Source of the DNA: an uncultured Actinomycetes bacterium
Lineage (GTDB): Bacteria; Actinomycetota; Acidimicrobiia; Acidimicrobiales; Microtrichaceae
Length of the DNA stretch: 8,302 nt
Direction of reading: 5' to 3'
NCBI GenBank assembly: GCA_903941145.1
Contig: CAJANQ010000586.1
Coordinates: 1-8,302, forward strand
Part shown: positions 1 through 6,751 of the stretch, one piece after another
Numbering within the stretch: the stretch's first letter is position 1
Layout: each line of letters begins with the position of its first letter
The notes under the pieces: generated by a model
Seen by the model: only the letters and a program-made list of their open reading frames with translations
What the model was told of the DNA's origin: nothing
Databases searched by the model: none
Translations under genes and position numbers: made by a program

Positions 1-724
1 CTGGATCACGAACAACGGCGGGTGCTTCGAGTACCACGACCTGGGCGGGATGCTGATCCCCGGCGGGGTGCCCGAGGGTTGGACCGGCGGGTCCATCCAG
101 AAGGTCGACCCGTCCACCGGTGAGGTCACCACCGTCTACACCGAGTCCTCGGGCCGACCGCTGCGGGCCCCCAACGACCTGGTGTTCGACGACCACGGCG
201 GGTTCTGGTTCACCGACCACGGCGTGCGGCTCGACCGAACGAGCGACCGCACCGGGCTCCACTACGCCCTCGCCGACGGGTCGTCGTGCACCGAGGTGGT
301 CCACCCGCTCGACGCCCCCAACGGCATCGGCCTCTCGCCCGACGGCGCCAAGCTCTACGCGGCCGAGACCCACACCGGCCGGGTCTGGGAGTGGAACGTG
401 CCTGCGCCCGGGACCGTCCAGGGCGACGGGCTCCTCGAGCCGTTCGGCGCGCTCCTCGCCGGTCTGCCCGGCCACCAGCTCCTCGACTCGCTCGCCGTGG
501 ACTGCGAGGGCTACGTGTGCGTCGGCACCCTGGTCAACGGCGGCATCACCGTCATCTCGCCCGATGGTTCGTCGGTCGAGCACATGGCGGTCGACGACCT
601 GCTGGTCACCAACATCGCGTTCGGCGGGGCGGACCTGCGCACGGCGTACCTGACCGCGTCGGGCACCGGCCGGCTGCTCGCGTGCGAGTGGCCGCGGCCG
701 GGCCTCCGGCTCGCGCACCTGTAG
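1..724 (+). CDS. SMP-30/gluconolactonase/LRE-like family protein, 3' part (5' end outside window)
   Basis: The frame is open from base 2 and shows 240 residues to the TAG at 722-724. The start lies upstream of the window; the ATG at 50 is internal, because the codons before it (WITNNGGCFEYHDL) already look like the family. SMP-30 proteins are six-bladed beta-propellers, usually about 300 residues, that hydrolyse sugar lactones or related esters using a divalent metal; roughly 60 residues are therefore missing. Visible family landmarks are NNGGCFE, RAPNDLVFDDHGGFWFTD, DAPNGIGLSPDG and LLDSLAVDCEGYVCVG. The Asn in PND, the Asn in PNG and the Asp in LDSLAVD are in the places expected for metal ligands. 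No signal peptide can be judged. The substrate cannot be told: the family includes gluconolactonases, senescence-marker-like and organophosphatase-like enzymes. rimO begins 7 nt after the stop, so the two may be co-transcribed, although no functional link is known. Confidence 0.85.
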   Translation, partial: WITNNGGCFEYHDLGGMLIPGGVPEGWTGGSIQKVDPSTGEVTTVYTESSGRPLRAPNDLVFDDHGGFWFTDHGVRLDRTSDRTGLHYALADGSSCTEVVHPLDAPNGIGLSPDGAKLYAAETHTGRVWEWNVPAPGTVQGDGLLEPFGALLAGLPGHQLLDSLAVDCEGYVCVGTLVNGGITVISPDGSSVEHMAVDDLLVTNIAFGGADLRTAYLTASGTGRLLACEWPRPGLRLAHL

Positions 725-731
725 GACCGGC

Positions 732-1985
732 ATGTCGCAGACCTACTGGATCGAGACCCTGGGCTGTCCCAAGAACCAGGTCGACTCCGACAAGCTCGAG
801 GGCACCCTGCTGGCCGACGGCATGGTGGCAGCGGAGGGCCCCGAGGACGCCGACCTGGTCGTGGTGAACACCTGCGCCTTCGTGGAGGAGGCCCGCGAGG
901 AGTCCGTCGCCACCATCCTGGCCATTGACGACGTCCGGGCCGAGGGCTCGCGGCTCGTCGTGAGCGGCTGCATGGCCGAGCGGTACGGCACCGAGCTGGC
1001 CGACGCCCTGCCCGAGGTCGACGAGGTCTCCGGTTTCGGCGTGCCCGTCACGCTCGGCCCCCGTCGCGGAGCGCCGGCGCTCGACCTGCTCAACCTGCCC
1101 CGCCCGGCGTCGGCCGCGCCGTGGGCGTACGTGAAGGTCGCCGAGGGCTGCGACAAGGCCTGCGGTTTCTGCGCCATCCCCACCTTCCGCGGCCCGCAGC
1201 GGTCGCGCACCGTCGAGTCGGTGCTCGCCGAGGTCGACGGACTCGGTGTGCGCGAGATCGTGCTGGTGGCCCAGGACCTGGCCGCCTACGGCCGTGACCA
1301 GGGCGTGGGGGAGCGGTCGCTGGTCCCGCTCTACCGGCAGGTGCAGGAGCGCGTGGACCGGGTGCGGCTGCTGTACCTGTACCCGTCCGAGATGACCGAC
1401 CAGCTGGTCGAGCTGGTGGCCGCGTCATCGGTGCCGTACTTCGACCTCTCGCTGCAGCACACCTCGGCGCCGCTGCTGCGACGTATGCGCCGCTGGGGCG
1501 ACGGCGCCAAGTTCCTGGACCGCATCGAGGGCATCCGCACGTTCCGTCCCGACGCTGCGTTCCGCTCCAACTTCATCGTCGGCTACCCGGGCGAGACCGA
1601 GGAGGACCACGACGACCTGCTCGAGTTCGTCGAGGCCGCCCAGCTCGACTGGTGCGGGTTCTTCTCCTACTCGCCCGAGGACGGCACCTATGCGGCCGGT
1701 CTCGACGGCGAGGTCGACGAGCACCTGGTGTCCGAGCGCCTCGCCGAGCTGCGCGAGCTGCAGGACGGCATCACCGCGGCCCGCCGCGACGGCCTCGTCG
1801 GCCAGCGGCTCACTGTGCTGGTGGACGAGCCGGGCGTGGCCCGGTCGCACCACGAGGCCCCCGAGATCGACGGTGTCGTGCTGGTGCCCGAGGACCTTGC
1901 GGTCGGCGAGCTCGTCGTGGTTGAGGTGACCGGGGCTGAGGGTCCCGACCTGCACGCCGCACCCGTGGCAGGGTCCTCGGCGTGA
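732..1985 (+). CDS. rimO: Ribosomal protein S12 (aspartate) methylthiotransferase RimO
   Basis: RimO is a cytoplasmic radical-SAM enzyme that adds a methylthio group to the beta carbon of a conserved aspartate in ribosomal protein S12. The 417-residue product has the full three-domain plan. The N-terminal UPF0004 domain carries the first [4Fe-4S] ligands Cys12 (IETLGCPKNQVDS), Cys48 (VVNTCAF) and Cys80 (SGCMAERY). The radical-SAM core carries Cys140, Cys144 and Cys147 (CDKACGFC). A C-terminal TRAM domain spans about residues 353-400. RimO is preferred over its paralogue MiaB because of GCPKNQVDSD rather than GCQMN, CAFVEEAREES, QDLAAYGRD and LQHTSAPLLRRMRR. The ATG start follows an AGGA at 723-726 with a 5-nt gap, and this AGGA overlaps the stop of the upstream gene. 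The last codons overlap pgsA (GTGA), which suggests translational coupling. Length and motifs are normal and nothing looks broken. Confidence 0.96.
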   Translation: MSQTYWIETLGCPKNQVDSDKLEGTLLADGMVAAEGPEDADLVVVNTCAFVEEAREESVATILAIDDVRAEGSRLVVSGCMAERYGTELADALPEVDEVSGFGVPVTLGPRRGAPALDLLNLPRPASAAPWAYVKVAEGCDKACGFCAIPTFRGPQRSRTVESVLAEVDGLGVREIVLVAQDLAAYGRDQGVGERSLVPLYRQVQERVDRVRLLYLYPSEMTDQLVELVAASSVPYFDLSLQHTSAPLLRRMRRWGDGAKFLDRIEGIRTFRPDAAFRSNFIVGYPGETEEDHDDLLEFVEAAQLDWCGFFSYSPEDGTYAAGLDGEVDEHLVSERLAELRELQDGITAARRDGLVGQRLTVLVDEPGVARSHHEAPEIDGVVLVPEDLAVGELVVVEVTGAEGPDLHAAPVAGSSA

Positions 1986-2557
1986 CCACGCCAGCCCCGG
2001 CGCCCTCGCAGTTCGGCCCCTCCGCGCTGCTGACCCCCGCCAACCTCGTCACGATGCTGCGGATCGGCCTGGCCCCGGTCGCGTTCTGGATGATGCTCAA
2101 GGACCAGTCGGGCTGGCCGCTCGTCGTCCTGTGGTTCTGCCTCACCACGTCGGACTTCATCGACGGGCACCTGGCCCGCAAGCAGGGGCCCACCCGGTCG
2201 GGCGCGTTCCTGGACCCCCTGGCCGACAAGGTGCTCGCCCTTGGCGGCCTGTGGTCGATGGTCGTGGCCGGACGGTTCTGGTGGCTGCCGGTCGTGCTTA
2301 TCACGGTGCGCGAGGTCCTGATCTCGCTGTTCCGCTCGTACTACGGCCGCAAGGGCCTGGCCGTCCCGGCGTCCAAGGCCGGCAAGGTCAAGGCGTTCCT
2401 GCAGTTCGGTGCCGTGGGCTGGGTCACGCTCCCGTGGACCACCGACATCACCTGGCTGTCCAACGGGTTCCTCTGGGCGGGCGTGGTCGTCGCCTGGGTG
2501 AGTGCGGTGCAGTACCTGACGGCAGGGTCCAGGGCCACGACCACGATGGCCCGCTGA
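1982..2557 (+). CDS. pgsA: CDP-diacylglycerol--glycerol-3-phosphate 3-phosphatidyltransferase
   Basis: This membrane enzyme makes phosphatidylglycerol phosphate from CDP-diacylglycerol and glycerol-3-phosphate, the first committed step to phosphatidylglycerol and cardiolipin. The 191-residue product shows the CDP-alcohol phosphotransferase motif at residues 58-82: Asp58, Asp61-Gly62, Ala65-Arg66, Gly74, Asp78 and Asp82, where the Asp residues bind the catalytic divalent metal. Seven residues separate the AR pair from the Gly, against eight in E. coli PgsA as I recall it. The N-terminal TPANLVTMLRIGLAPVAFW and the later REVLISLFRSYY are typical of PgsA rather than of phosphatidylinositol or cardiolipin synthases, though exact substrate is inferred. 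About five hydrophobic stretches are visible (near 22-39, 44-57, 82-96, 100-117 and 140-180). The GTG start overlaps the rimO TGA by 4 nt, so this gene is probably co-expressed with rimO. rimO-pgsA-cinA is a common actinobacterial order. Confidence 0.92.
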   Translation: MTTPAPAPSQFGPSALLTPANLVTMLRIGLAPVAFWMMLKDQSGWPLVVLWFCLTTSDFIDGHLARKQGPTRSGAFLDPLADKVLALGGLWSMVVAGRFWWLPVVLITVREVLISLFRSYYGRKGLAVPASKAGKVKAFLQFGAVGWVTLPWTTDITWLSNGFLWAGVVVAWVSAVQYLTAGSRATTTMAR

Positions 2558-2591
2558 CGACCAGCTGAACGTCGTCGTGGTCGGCGCGCCG

Positions 2592-2597
2592 TAGCCT
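2592..2597 (+). promoter_or_regulatory. Probable -10 element of a leaderless cinA promoter
   Basis: TAGCCT matches the actinobacterial TANNNT -10 pattern and ends 7 nt before the cinA ATG, so transcription would begin at or very near the A of the start codon. There is no purine-rich Shine-Dalgarno sequence between pgsA and cinA, which fits a leaderless transcript. No convincing -35 is present; CTGAAC at 2565-2570 would need a 21-nt spacer. A similar layout occurs before miaB and dapF. This is inference from pattern and spacing only. Confidence 0.45.
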
Positions 2598-2604
2598 GCG
2601 CCGC

Positions 2605-3885
2605 ATGCGCACCGAGATCGTCGCCATCGGGACCGAGCTGCTCCTGGGGCAGATCACCGACACCAACTCGTCGTGGATGGGGGAGCAGCTCGCCCTGTCG
2701 GGGATCGACTCGTTCTTCCAGACCAAGGTCGGCGACAACCTCGACCGGATCGTCGACGTCATCGAGCTGGCGCTGAGCCGCAGCGACGCCGTGATCTGCT
2801 GCGGCGGTCTGGGTCCGACCCAGGACGACCTGACCCGCGAGGCGCTCGCCCGGGTCATGGGCACGCAGCTCGAGACTGACGAGGACATGGAGGAGAAGAT
2901 CCTCCACATGTTCGCCTCCCGGGGCCGCCGGATGCCGGCGAACAACCTGCGCCAGGCCATGCGCCCGGTGGGGGCGTCGTTCATCCCCGAGCAGCCCGGC
3001 ACCGCCCCCGGACTGATCTGCCCGGTGACCCGCACCGGCACTGACGGCGAGCCGGTGGAGAAGGTCCTCTACGCGGTGCCCGGCGTGCCGTGGGAGATGA
3101 AGGAAATGCTCAACGGCACCGTCCTGCCCGACCTTCGGCGCCGGTCCGGAGAGACGTCCGTGATCCACAGCCGGACACTCAGGACCTGGGGCGAGACCGA
3201 GTCCGCCCTGGCCGAGCGGCTGGGTCCGCGCATCGAGGAGCTCGACGAGGTCGGCAACCCGACGCTCGCGTTCTTGGCCTCGGGCATGGAGGGCATGAAA
3301 GTCCGCGTCACGGCGAAGGCGCCGACCGCGGCCGAGGCCGAGGTCGTGCTCGACGCAGAGGAGGCGTACCTGCGCGACCTGCTGGGCCCGATCGTGTTCG
3401 GCCTCGACGACGACACCATGGAGTCGGTCGTGCTCGACCTGCTCCGGAGCCGCGGCCTCACGCTCGCGGTGGCCGAGTCGCTCACCGGCGGCATGGTCGG
3501 GTCGCGGCTGTGCGACGTGCCGGGCGCGAGCGACGTGTTCGTCGGCGGCGTGGTGTCCTACGCGTCGCGGGTGAAGTTCGACCTGCTCGGCGTGGACGAG
3601 GGACCGGTGGTCTCGCCGGAGGCGGCGCGGCAGATGGCCGTCGGCGTTCGCAGGGTGCTCGGTGCCGACGTGTCCCTCGCCCTCACCGGCGTGGCCGGCC
3701 CCGACGCCCAGGACGGGCGCGAGCCCGGCACGGTCTGCGTGGCCGTGTGCCTCGGCGACCCGGACGACGGGGGAGTGGTCGACACCCACGAGGTGCGGCT
3801 CCCCGGCGGCCGTCGACAGGTGCGCGAGTTCGCCGTCATCACGGCGCTCGAGCTCCTGCGCCGGCACCTGCTCGGCCTGGCCTGA
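2605..3885 (+). CDS. cinA: CinA: competence/damage-inducible protein with nicotinamide-nucleotide amidase domain
   Basis: The 426-residue product has the complete two-domain CinA plan. The N-terminal COG1058/MoCF-like domain (about residues 1-170) begins with MRTEIVAIGTELLLGQITD and contains CCGGLGPTQDDLTREAL, and in studied homologues acts as an ADP-ribose or pyridine-nucleotide pyrophosphatase. The C-terminal PncC-type domain (about 270-426) deamidates nicotinamide mononucleotide to nicotinic acid mononucleotide; its landmarks are AESLTGGMVGSRLCDVPGAS, GGVVSYASRVKFDLLGV, LTGVAGPD and EPGTV. The enzyme belongs to NAD salvage; the 'competence' name comes from co-transcription with recA in streptococci. 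The ATG at 2605 places the conserved N-terminus correctly and has no Shine-Dalgarno in front, so the transcript may be leaderless. recA lies 210 nt downstream with its own SOS promoter. I see no clear terminator between them, so some read-through into recA is possible. There are no defects in length or motifs. Confidence 0.95.
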   Translation: MRTEIVAIGTELLLGQITDTNSSWMGEQLALSGIDSFFQTKVGDNLDRIVDVIELALSRSDAVICCGGLGPTQDDLTREALARVMGTQLETDEDMEEKILHMFASRGRRMPANNLRQAMRPVGASFIPEQPGTAPGLICPVTRTGTDGEPVEKVLYAVPGVPWEMKEMLNGTVLPDLRRRSGETSVIHSRTLRTWGETESALAERLGPRIEELDEVGNPTLAFLASGMEGMKVRVTAKAPTAAEAEVVLDAEEAYLRDLLGPIVFGLDDDTMESVVLDLLRSRGLTLAVAESLTGGMVGSRLCDVPGASDVFVGGVVSYASRVKFDLLGVDEGPVVSPEAARQMAVGVRRVLGADVSLALTGVAGPDAQDGREPGTVCVAVCLGDPDDGGVVDTHEVRLPGGRRQVREFAVITALELLRRHLLGLA

Positions 3886-3926
3886 GCAGTCCGTTCCAGA
3901 AATCCAGGGTTCTTTCGCGCAAATGC

Positions 3927-3956
3927 TTGAATCGAACGCCTGTTCGAAACTACAGT
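3927..3956 (+). promoter_or_regulatory. recA core promoter (-35 TTGAAT, -10 TACAGT)
   Basis: TTGAAT at 3927-3932 and TACAGT at 3951-3956 are separated by 18 nt and each match four of six positions of the sigma-70-family consensus. The surrounding stretch, about 3890-3960, is clearly less GC-rich than the rest of the window, as expected for a promoter. Predicted transcription start is around 3962-3965, giving a leader of about 130 nt before recA. The LexA box occupies the spacer, so bound LexA would block RNA polymerase. Hexamer assignment is by eye. The regulatory role of the region is more certain than the exact hexamers. Confidence 0.65.
3932..3947 (+). promoter_or_regulatory. SOS box (LexA operator) of recA
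   Basis: TCGAAC-GCCT-GTTCGA is a perfect inverted repeat with 6-bp arms and a 4-nt centre. It matches the LexA operator of Actinobacteria and Bacillus (core CGAAC-N4-GTTCG). It lies 149 nt upstream of the recA start and inside the spacer between the proposed -35 and -10 hexamers. Repression by LexA and induction when RecA filaments trigger LexA self-cleavage follow from the known system. lexA itself is not in this window. Confidence 0.93.
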
Positions 3957-3962
3957 CATGTC

Positions 3963-4095
3963 GTCCCGAGCGACCCGATGTCACAGCCCGTGCCTACGGT
4001 CCTCGCCAGCAGATCGGAGCCGGCATTCCGGCCCCCCGTCACAACTGACAGTCACCGAACAGACGGCCTGAGGGCCTGGACGAAGGAACAAGGAC
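3963..4095 (+). promoter_or_regulatory. recA 5' leader with ribosome-binding site
   Basis: This is the stretch of about 130 nt between the proposed recA transcription start and the recA ATG. It holds an AAGGA Shine-Dalgarno sequence at 4083-4087, 8 nt before the start codon, and a second AAGGA at 4090-4094 that is too close to act. A small hairpin, GCCGG-CATT-CCGGC, sits at 4019-4032 and can be extended by GG/CC (4016-4017 with 4033-4034) across a bulged A. GTCAC occurs three times (3980, 4038 and 4051). I recognise no known riboswitch. The only substantial open frames are a 38-codon one from the ATG at 3958, which begins upstream of the predicted start, and one from 3978 running into recA in another frame; neither looks like a real gene. 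Confidence 0.5.
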
Positions 4096-5148
<1,053 letters not shown>

Positions 5149-5164
5149 ACCGGTCCCAAGGTCT

Positions 5165-5199
5165 GGAGCACCCGCCGCACTCCGAGCGGCGGGTGTTCC
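5165..5199 (+). terminator. Intrinsic hairpin terminator after recA
   Basis: GGAGCACCCGCCGC at 5165-5178 and GCGGCGGGTGTTCC at 5186-5199 pair over 14 bp with one G-U pair, around a 7-nt loop (ACTCCGA). The inner 10 bp are perfect. The stem begins 16 nt after the recA stop. There is no T-run after it, which is usual for GC-rich Actinobacteria, where hairpins without a U-tract are proposed to terminate. It separates recA from miaB. Confidence 0.85.
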
Positions 5200-5259
5200 G
5201 CGTCCGGGCCCAGTTCGGGTTGCTGCGCCGCGGGTTCGGGCCCAGCGCGACCTGACCCG

Positions 5260-5265
5260 TACGAT
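5260..5265 (+). promoter_or_regulatory. Probable -10 element of a leaderless miaB promoter
   Basis: TACGAT fits TANNNT and ends 6 nt before the miaB GTG at 5272, so the message would start at or next to the start codon. No Shine-Dalgarno is visible between the recA terminator and this GTG. The terminator upstream means that miaB needs a promoter of its own, and this is the best candidate. A -35 is not clear. The upstream DNA carries CGGGCCCAG twice (5205-5213 and 5237-5245). Confidence 0.5.
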
Positions 5266-5271
5266 TGCCCC

Positions 5272-6744
5272 GTGGCTGGCAAGTACGTGGTGCGCACCTT
5301 CGGGTGCCAGATGAACGAGCACGACTCGGAACGCATCGCGGGCCTGCTCGAGGCCGACGGCTACGAGCAGGTCGACGACGAGGAACTTGCCGACGTCGTC
5401 GTCCTCAACACCTGCTGCATTCGGGAGAACGCCGACAACCGTCTCTACGGCACCCTCGGCCACCTGAAGTCGCTGAAGGACCGCAACCCGGGCCTCGACA
5501 TCGTCGTCGCCGGCTGCCTTGCCCAGAAGGACCGTGACGAGATCGCCCGCCGTGCCCCGCACGTCGACGTGGTCATGGGCACCCACAACGTGCACCGGGC
5601 CACCGAGCTGCTCGCCGAGCACCACGAGCACGGCAACCAGGTCGTCGAGATCCTCGAGGCGGCCACGGCCGAGGACCACGAGATGTTCCCCTCGGCGCTG
5701 CCGGTCGTCCGCGAGCTCGGCTGGGCCGGGTGGGTGACCATCCAGGTCGGCTGCGACAACTCGTGCGCCTTCTGCATCGTCCCCGCCGTCCGTGGCCCCG
5801 AGTTCAGCCGGCCGTTCGCCGAGATCGTCGCCGAGGTCGAACGGGCCGCGGCCGACGGCGTCACCGAGGTCACGCTCCTCGGCCAGAACGTGAACTCCTA
5901 CGGCCGCGACCTGACCCTGCGTCTCCGGTCGGGCGAGGCCACGCTCGACGCCGTGACCCTGGCCGGTGCCGCGTGGGTGGCCGAGGACCCAAGGGTCCGC
6001 CCGCTCTTTGGCGACCTGCTCCGTGCGGTCGGGACGGTGCCCGGCATCCGTCGAGTCCGCTGGACCAGCCCGCACCCCAAGGACCTGCGGCCCGAGACCG
6101 TCGCCGCCATGGCCGAGACCGAGGCCGTCTGCGAGCACATCCACCTGCCGCTGCAGTCGGGCAGCGACGCCGTCCTTGCCGCCATGCACCGGGGCTACAC
6201 GGCCGAGCGCTACCTGGAGCGGCTGGCCATGGCCCGCTCGGCGGTCGACGACCTGGCCGTCACGACCGACCTGATCGTCGGGTTCCCCGGCGAGACCGAC
6301 GCCGACCACGAGCGCACCCTCGAGGTCGTCGCCGAGGCCGGCTTCGACAGCGCCTTCACCTTCGTCTACTCGCCCCGGCCCGGCACCGAGGCCGCCGAGA
6401 TGGTCGACCAGTTCGTGGACCACGCCGTCTCGGTCGCCCGCATCGAGTCGCTCCGAGCCGTCGTCGAACGCTCGTCCCGCATGGCCAACGAGGCCCGCAT
6501 CGGCCGCACCGAAGAGGTGCTCGTCGTCGGGCCGTCCCGCAAGGACCCGGACCGGCTTACCGGCCGCACCCGCCAGAACCGTCTGGTGCACTTCTCGGCG
6601 CCTGCCGGCACCGGGGCCGTCCGCGCCGGCTCGTACGTCATGGTCGAGCTCACCGGCGCCACCACCACCCACGTGTCGGGCGAGCTGCGCGAGGTCCTCT
6701 CGGGGCCGGCGCACCGCACCCGTATCCCCGTCACCGCCGGGTGA
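5272..6744 (+). CDS. miaB: tRNA-2-methylthio-N6-dimethylallyladenosine synthase MiaB
   Basis: MiaB is the radical-SAM methylthiotransferase that converts i6A37 of tRNAs reading UNN codons to ms2i6A. The 490-residue product has the N-terminal UPF0004 domain with cluster ligands Cys12 (RTFGCQMNEHDSE), Cys48 (LNTCCIRENAD) and Cys82 (AGCLAQ). The radical-SAM motif is Cys161, Cys165 and Cys168 (CDNSCAFC), followed by IVPAVRGPEFSRP. Also visible are LLGQNVNSYGRD, WTSPHPKDL, HLPLQSGSD, VGFPGETDAD and a TRAM domain near 403-475. GCQMNEHDSE and GQNVNSYG identify it as MiaB and not RimO. Residues of about 215-243, between NSYGRDLT and the PLFGDLLRAVG helix, look like an insertion compared with the mycobacterial protein as I remember it. 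The GTG start is chosen because family similarity begins at once after it and a TANNNT element sits 6 nt upstream. miaA, which makes its substrate, begins 7 nt after the stop. Confidence 0.96.
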   Translation: MAGKYVVRTFGCQMNEHDSERIAGLLEADGYEQVDDEELADVVVLNTCCIRENADNRLYGTLGHLKSLKDRNPGLDIVVAGCLAQKDRDEIARRAPHVDVVMGTHNVHRATELLAEHHEHGNQVVEILEAATAEDHEMFPSALPVVRELGWAGWVTIQVGCDNSCAFCIVPAVRGPEFSRPFAEIVAEVERAAADGVTEVTLLGQNVNSYGRDLTLRLRSGEATLDAVTLAGAAWVAEDPRVRPLFGDLLRAVGTVPGIRRVRWTSPHPKDLRPETVAAMAETEAVCEHIHLPLQSGSDAVLAAMHRGYTAERYLERLAMARSAVDDLAVTTDLIVGFPGETDADHERTLEVVAEAGFDSAFTFVYSPRPGTEAAEMVDQFVDHAVSVARIESLRAVVERSSRMANEARIGRTEEVLVVGPSRKDPDRLTGRTRQNRLVHFSAPAGTGAVRAGSYVMVELTGATTTHVSGELREVLSGPAHRTRIPVTAG

Positions 6745-6751
6745 CCTGCTC

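Noticed and set aside
2159..2229. Seven rather than eight residues between AR and G in the PgsA motif as a defect
   Set aside because: As I recall, the family motif allows seven or eight residues here, and all metal-binding Asp positions are present, so function is probably unaffected.
2532..2583. Short inverted repeats at the pgsA end (GGGCCA/TGGCCC and CGACCA/TGGTCG) as a terminator
   Set aside because: The stems are only 6 bp with 9- and 14-nt loops, the first lies within the pgsA coding region, and no T-run follows. This is within what GC-rich DNA gives by chance.
2341..3984. Minus-strand open frame of 547 codons opposite cinA
   Set aside because: It is a shadow of cinA and the pgsA end; it has biased composition and no domain or ribosome-binding site. 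The other minus-strand frame at 6731-8272 is rejected for the same reason.
3958..4072. Short upstream open frame of 38 codons in the recA leader
   Set aside because: Its ATG lies only 1 nt after the proposed -10 hexamer, so it would be upstream of the transcript start. It has no ribosome-binding site and an unremarkable Arg/Ser-rich sequence.
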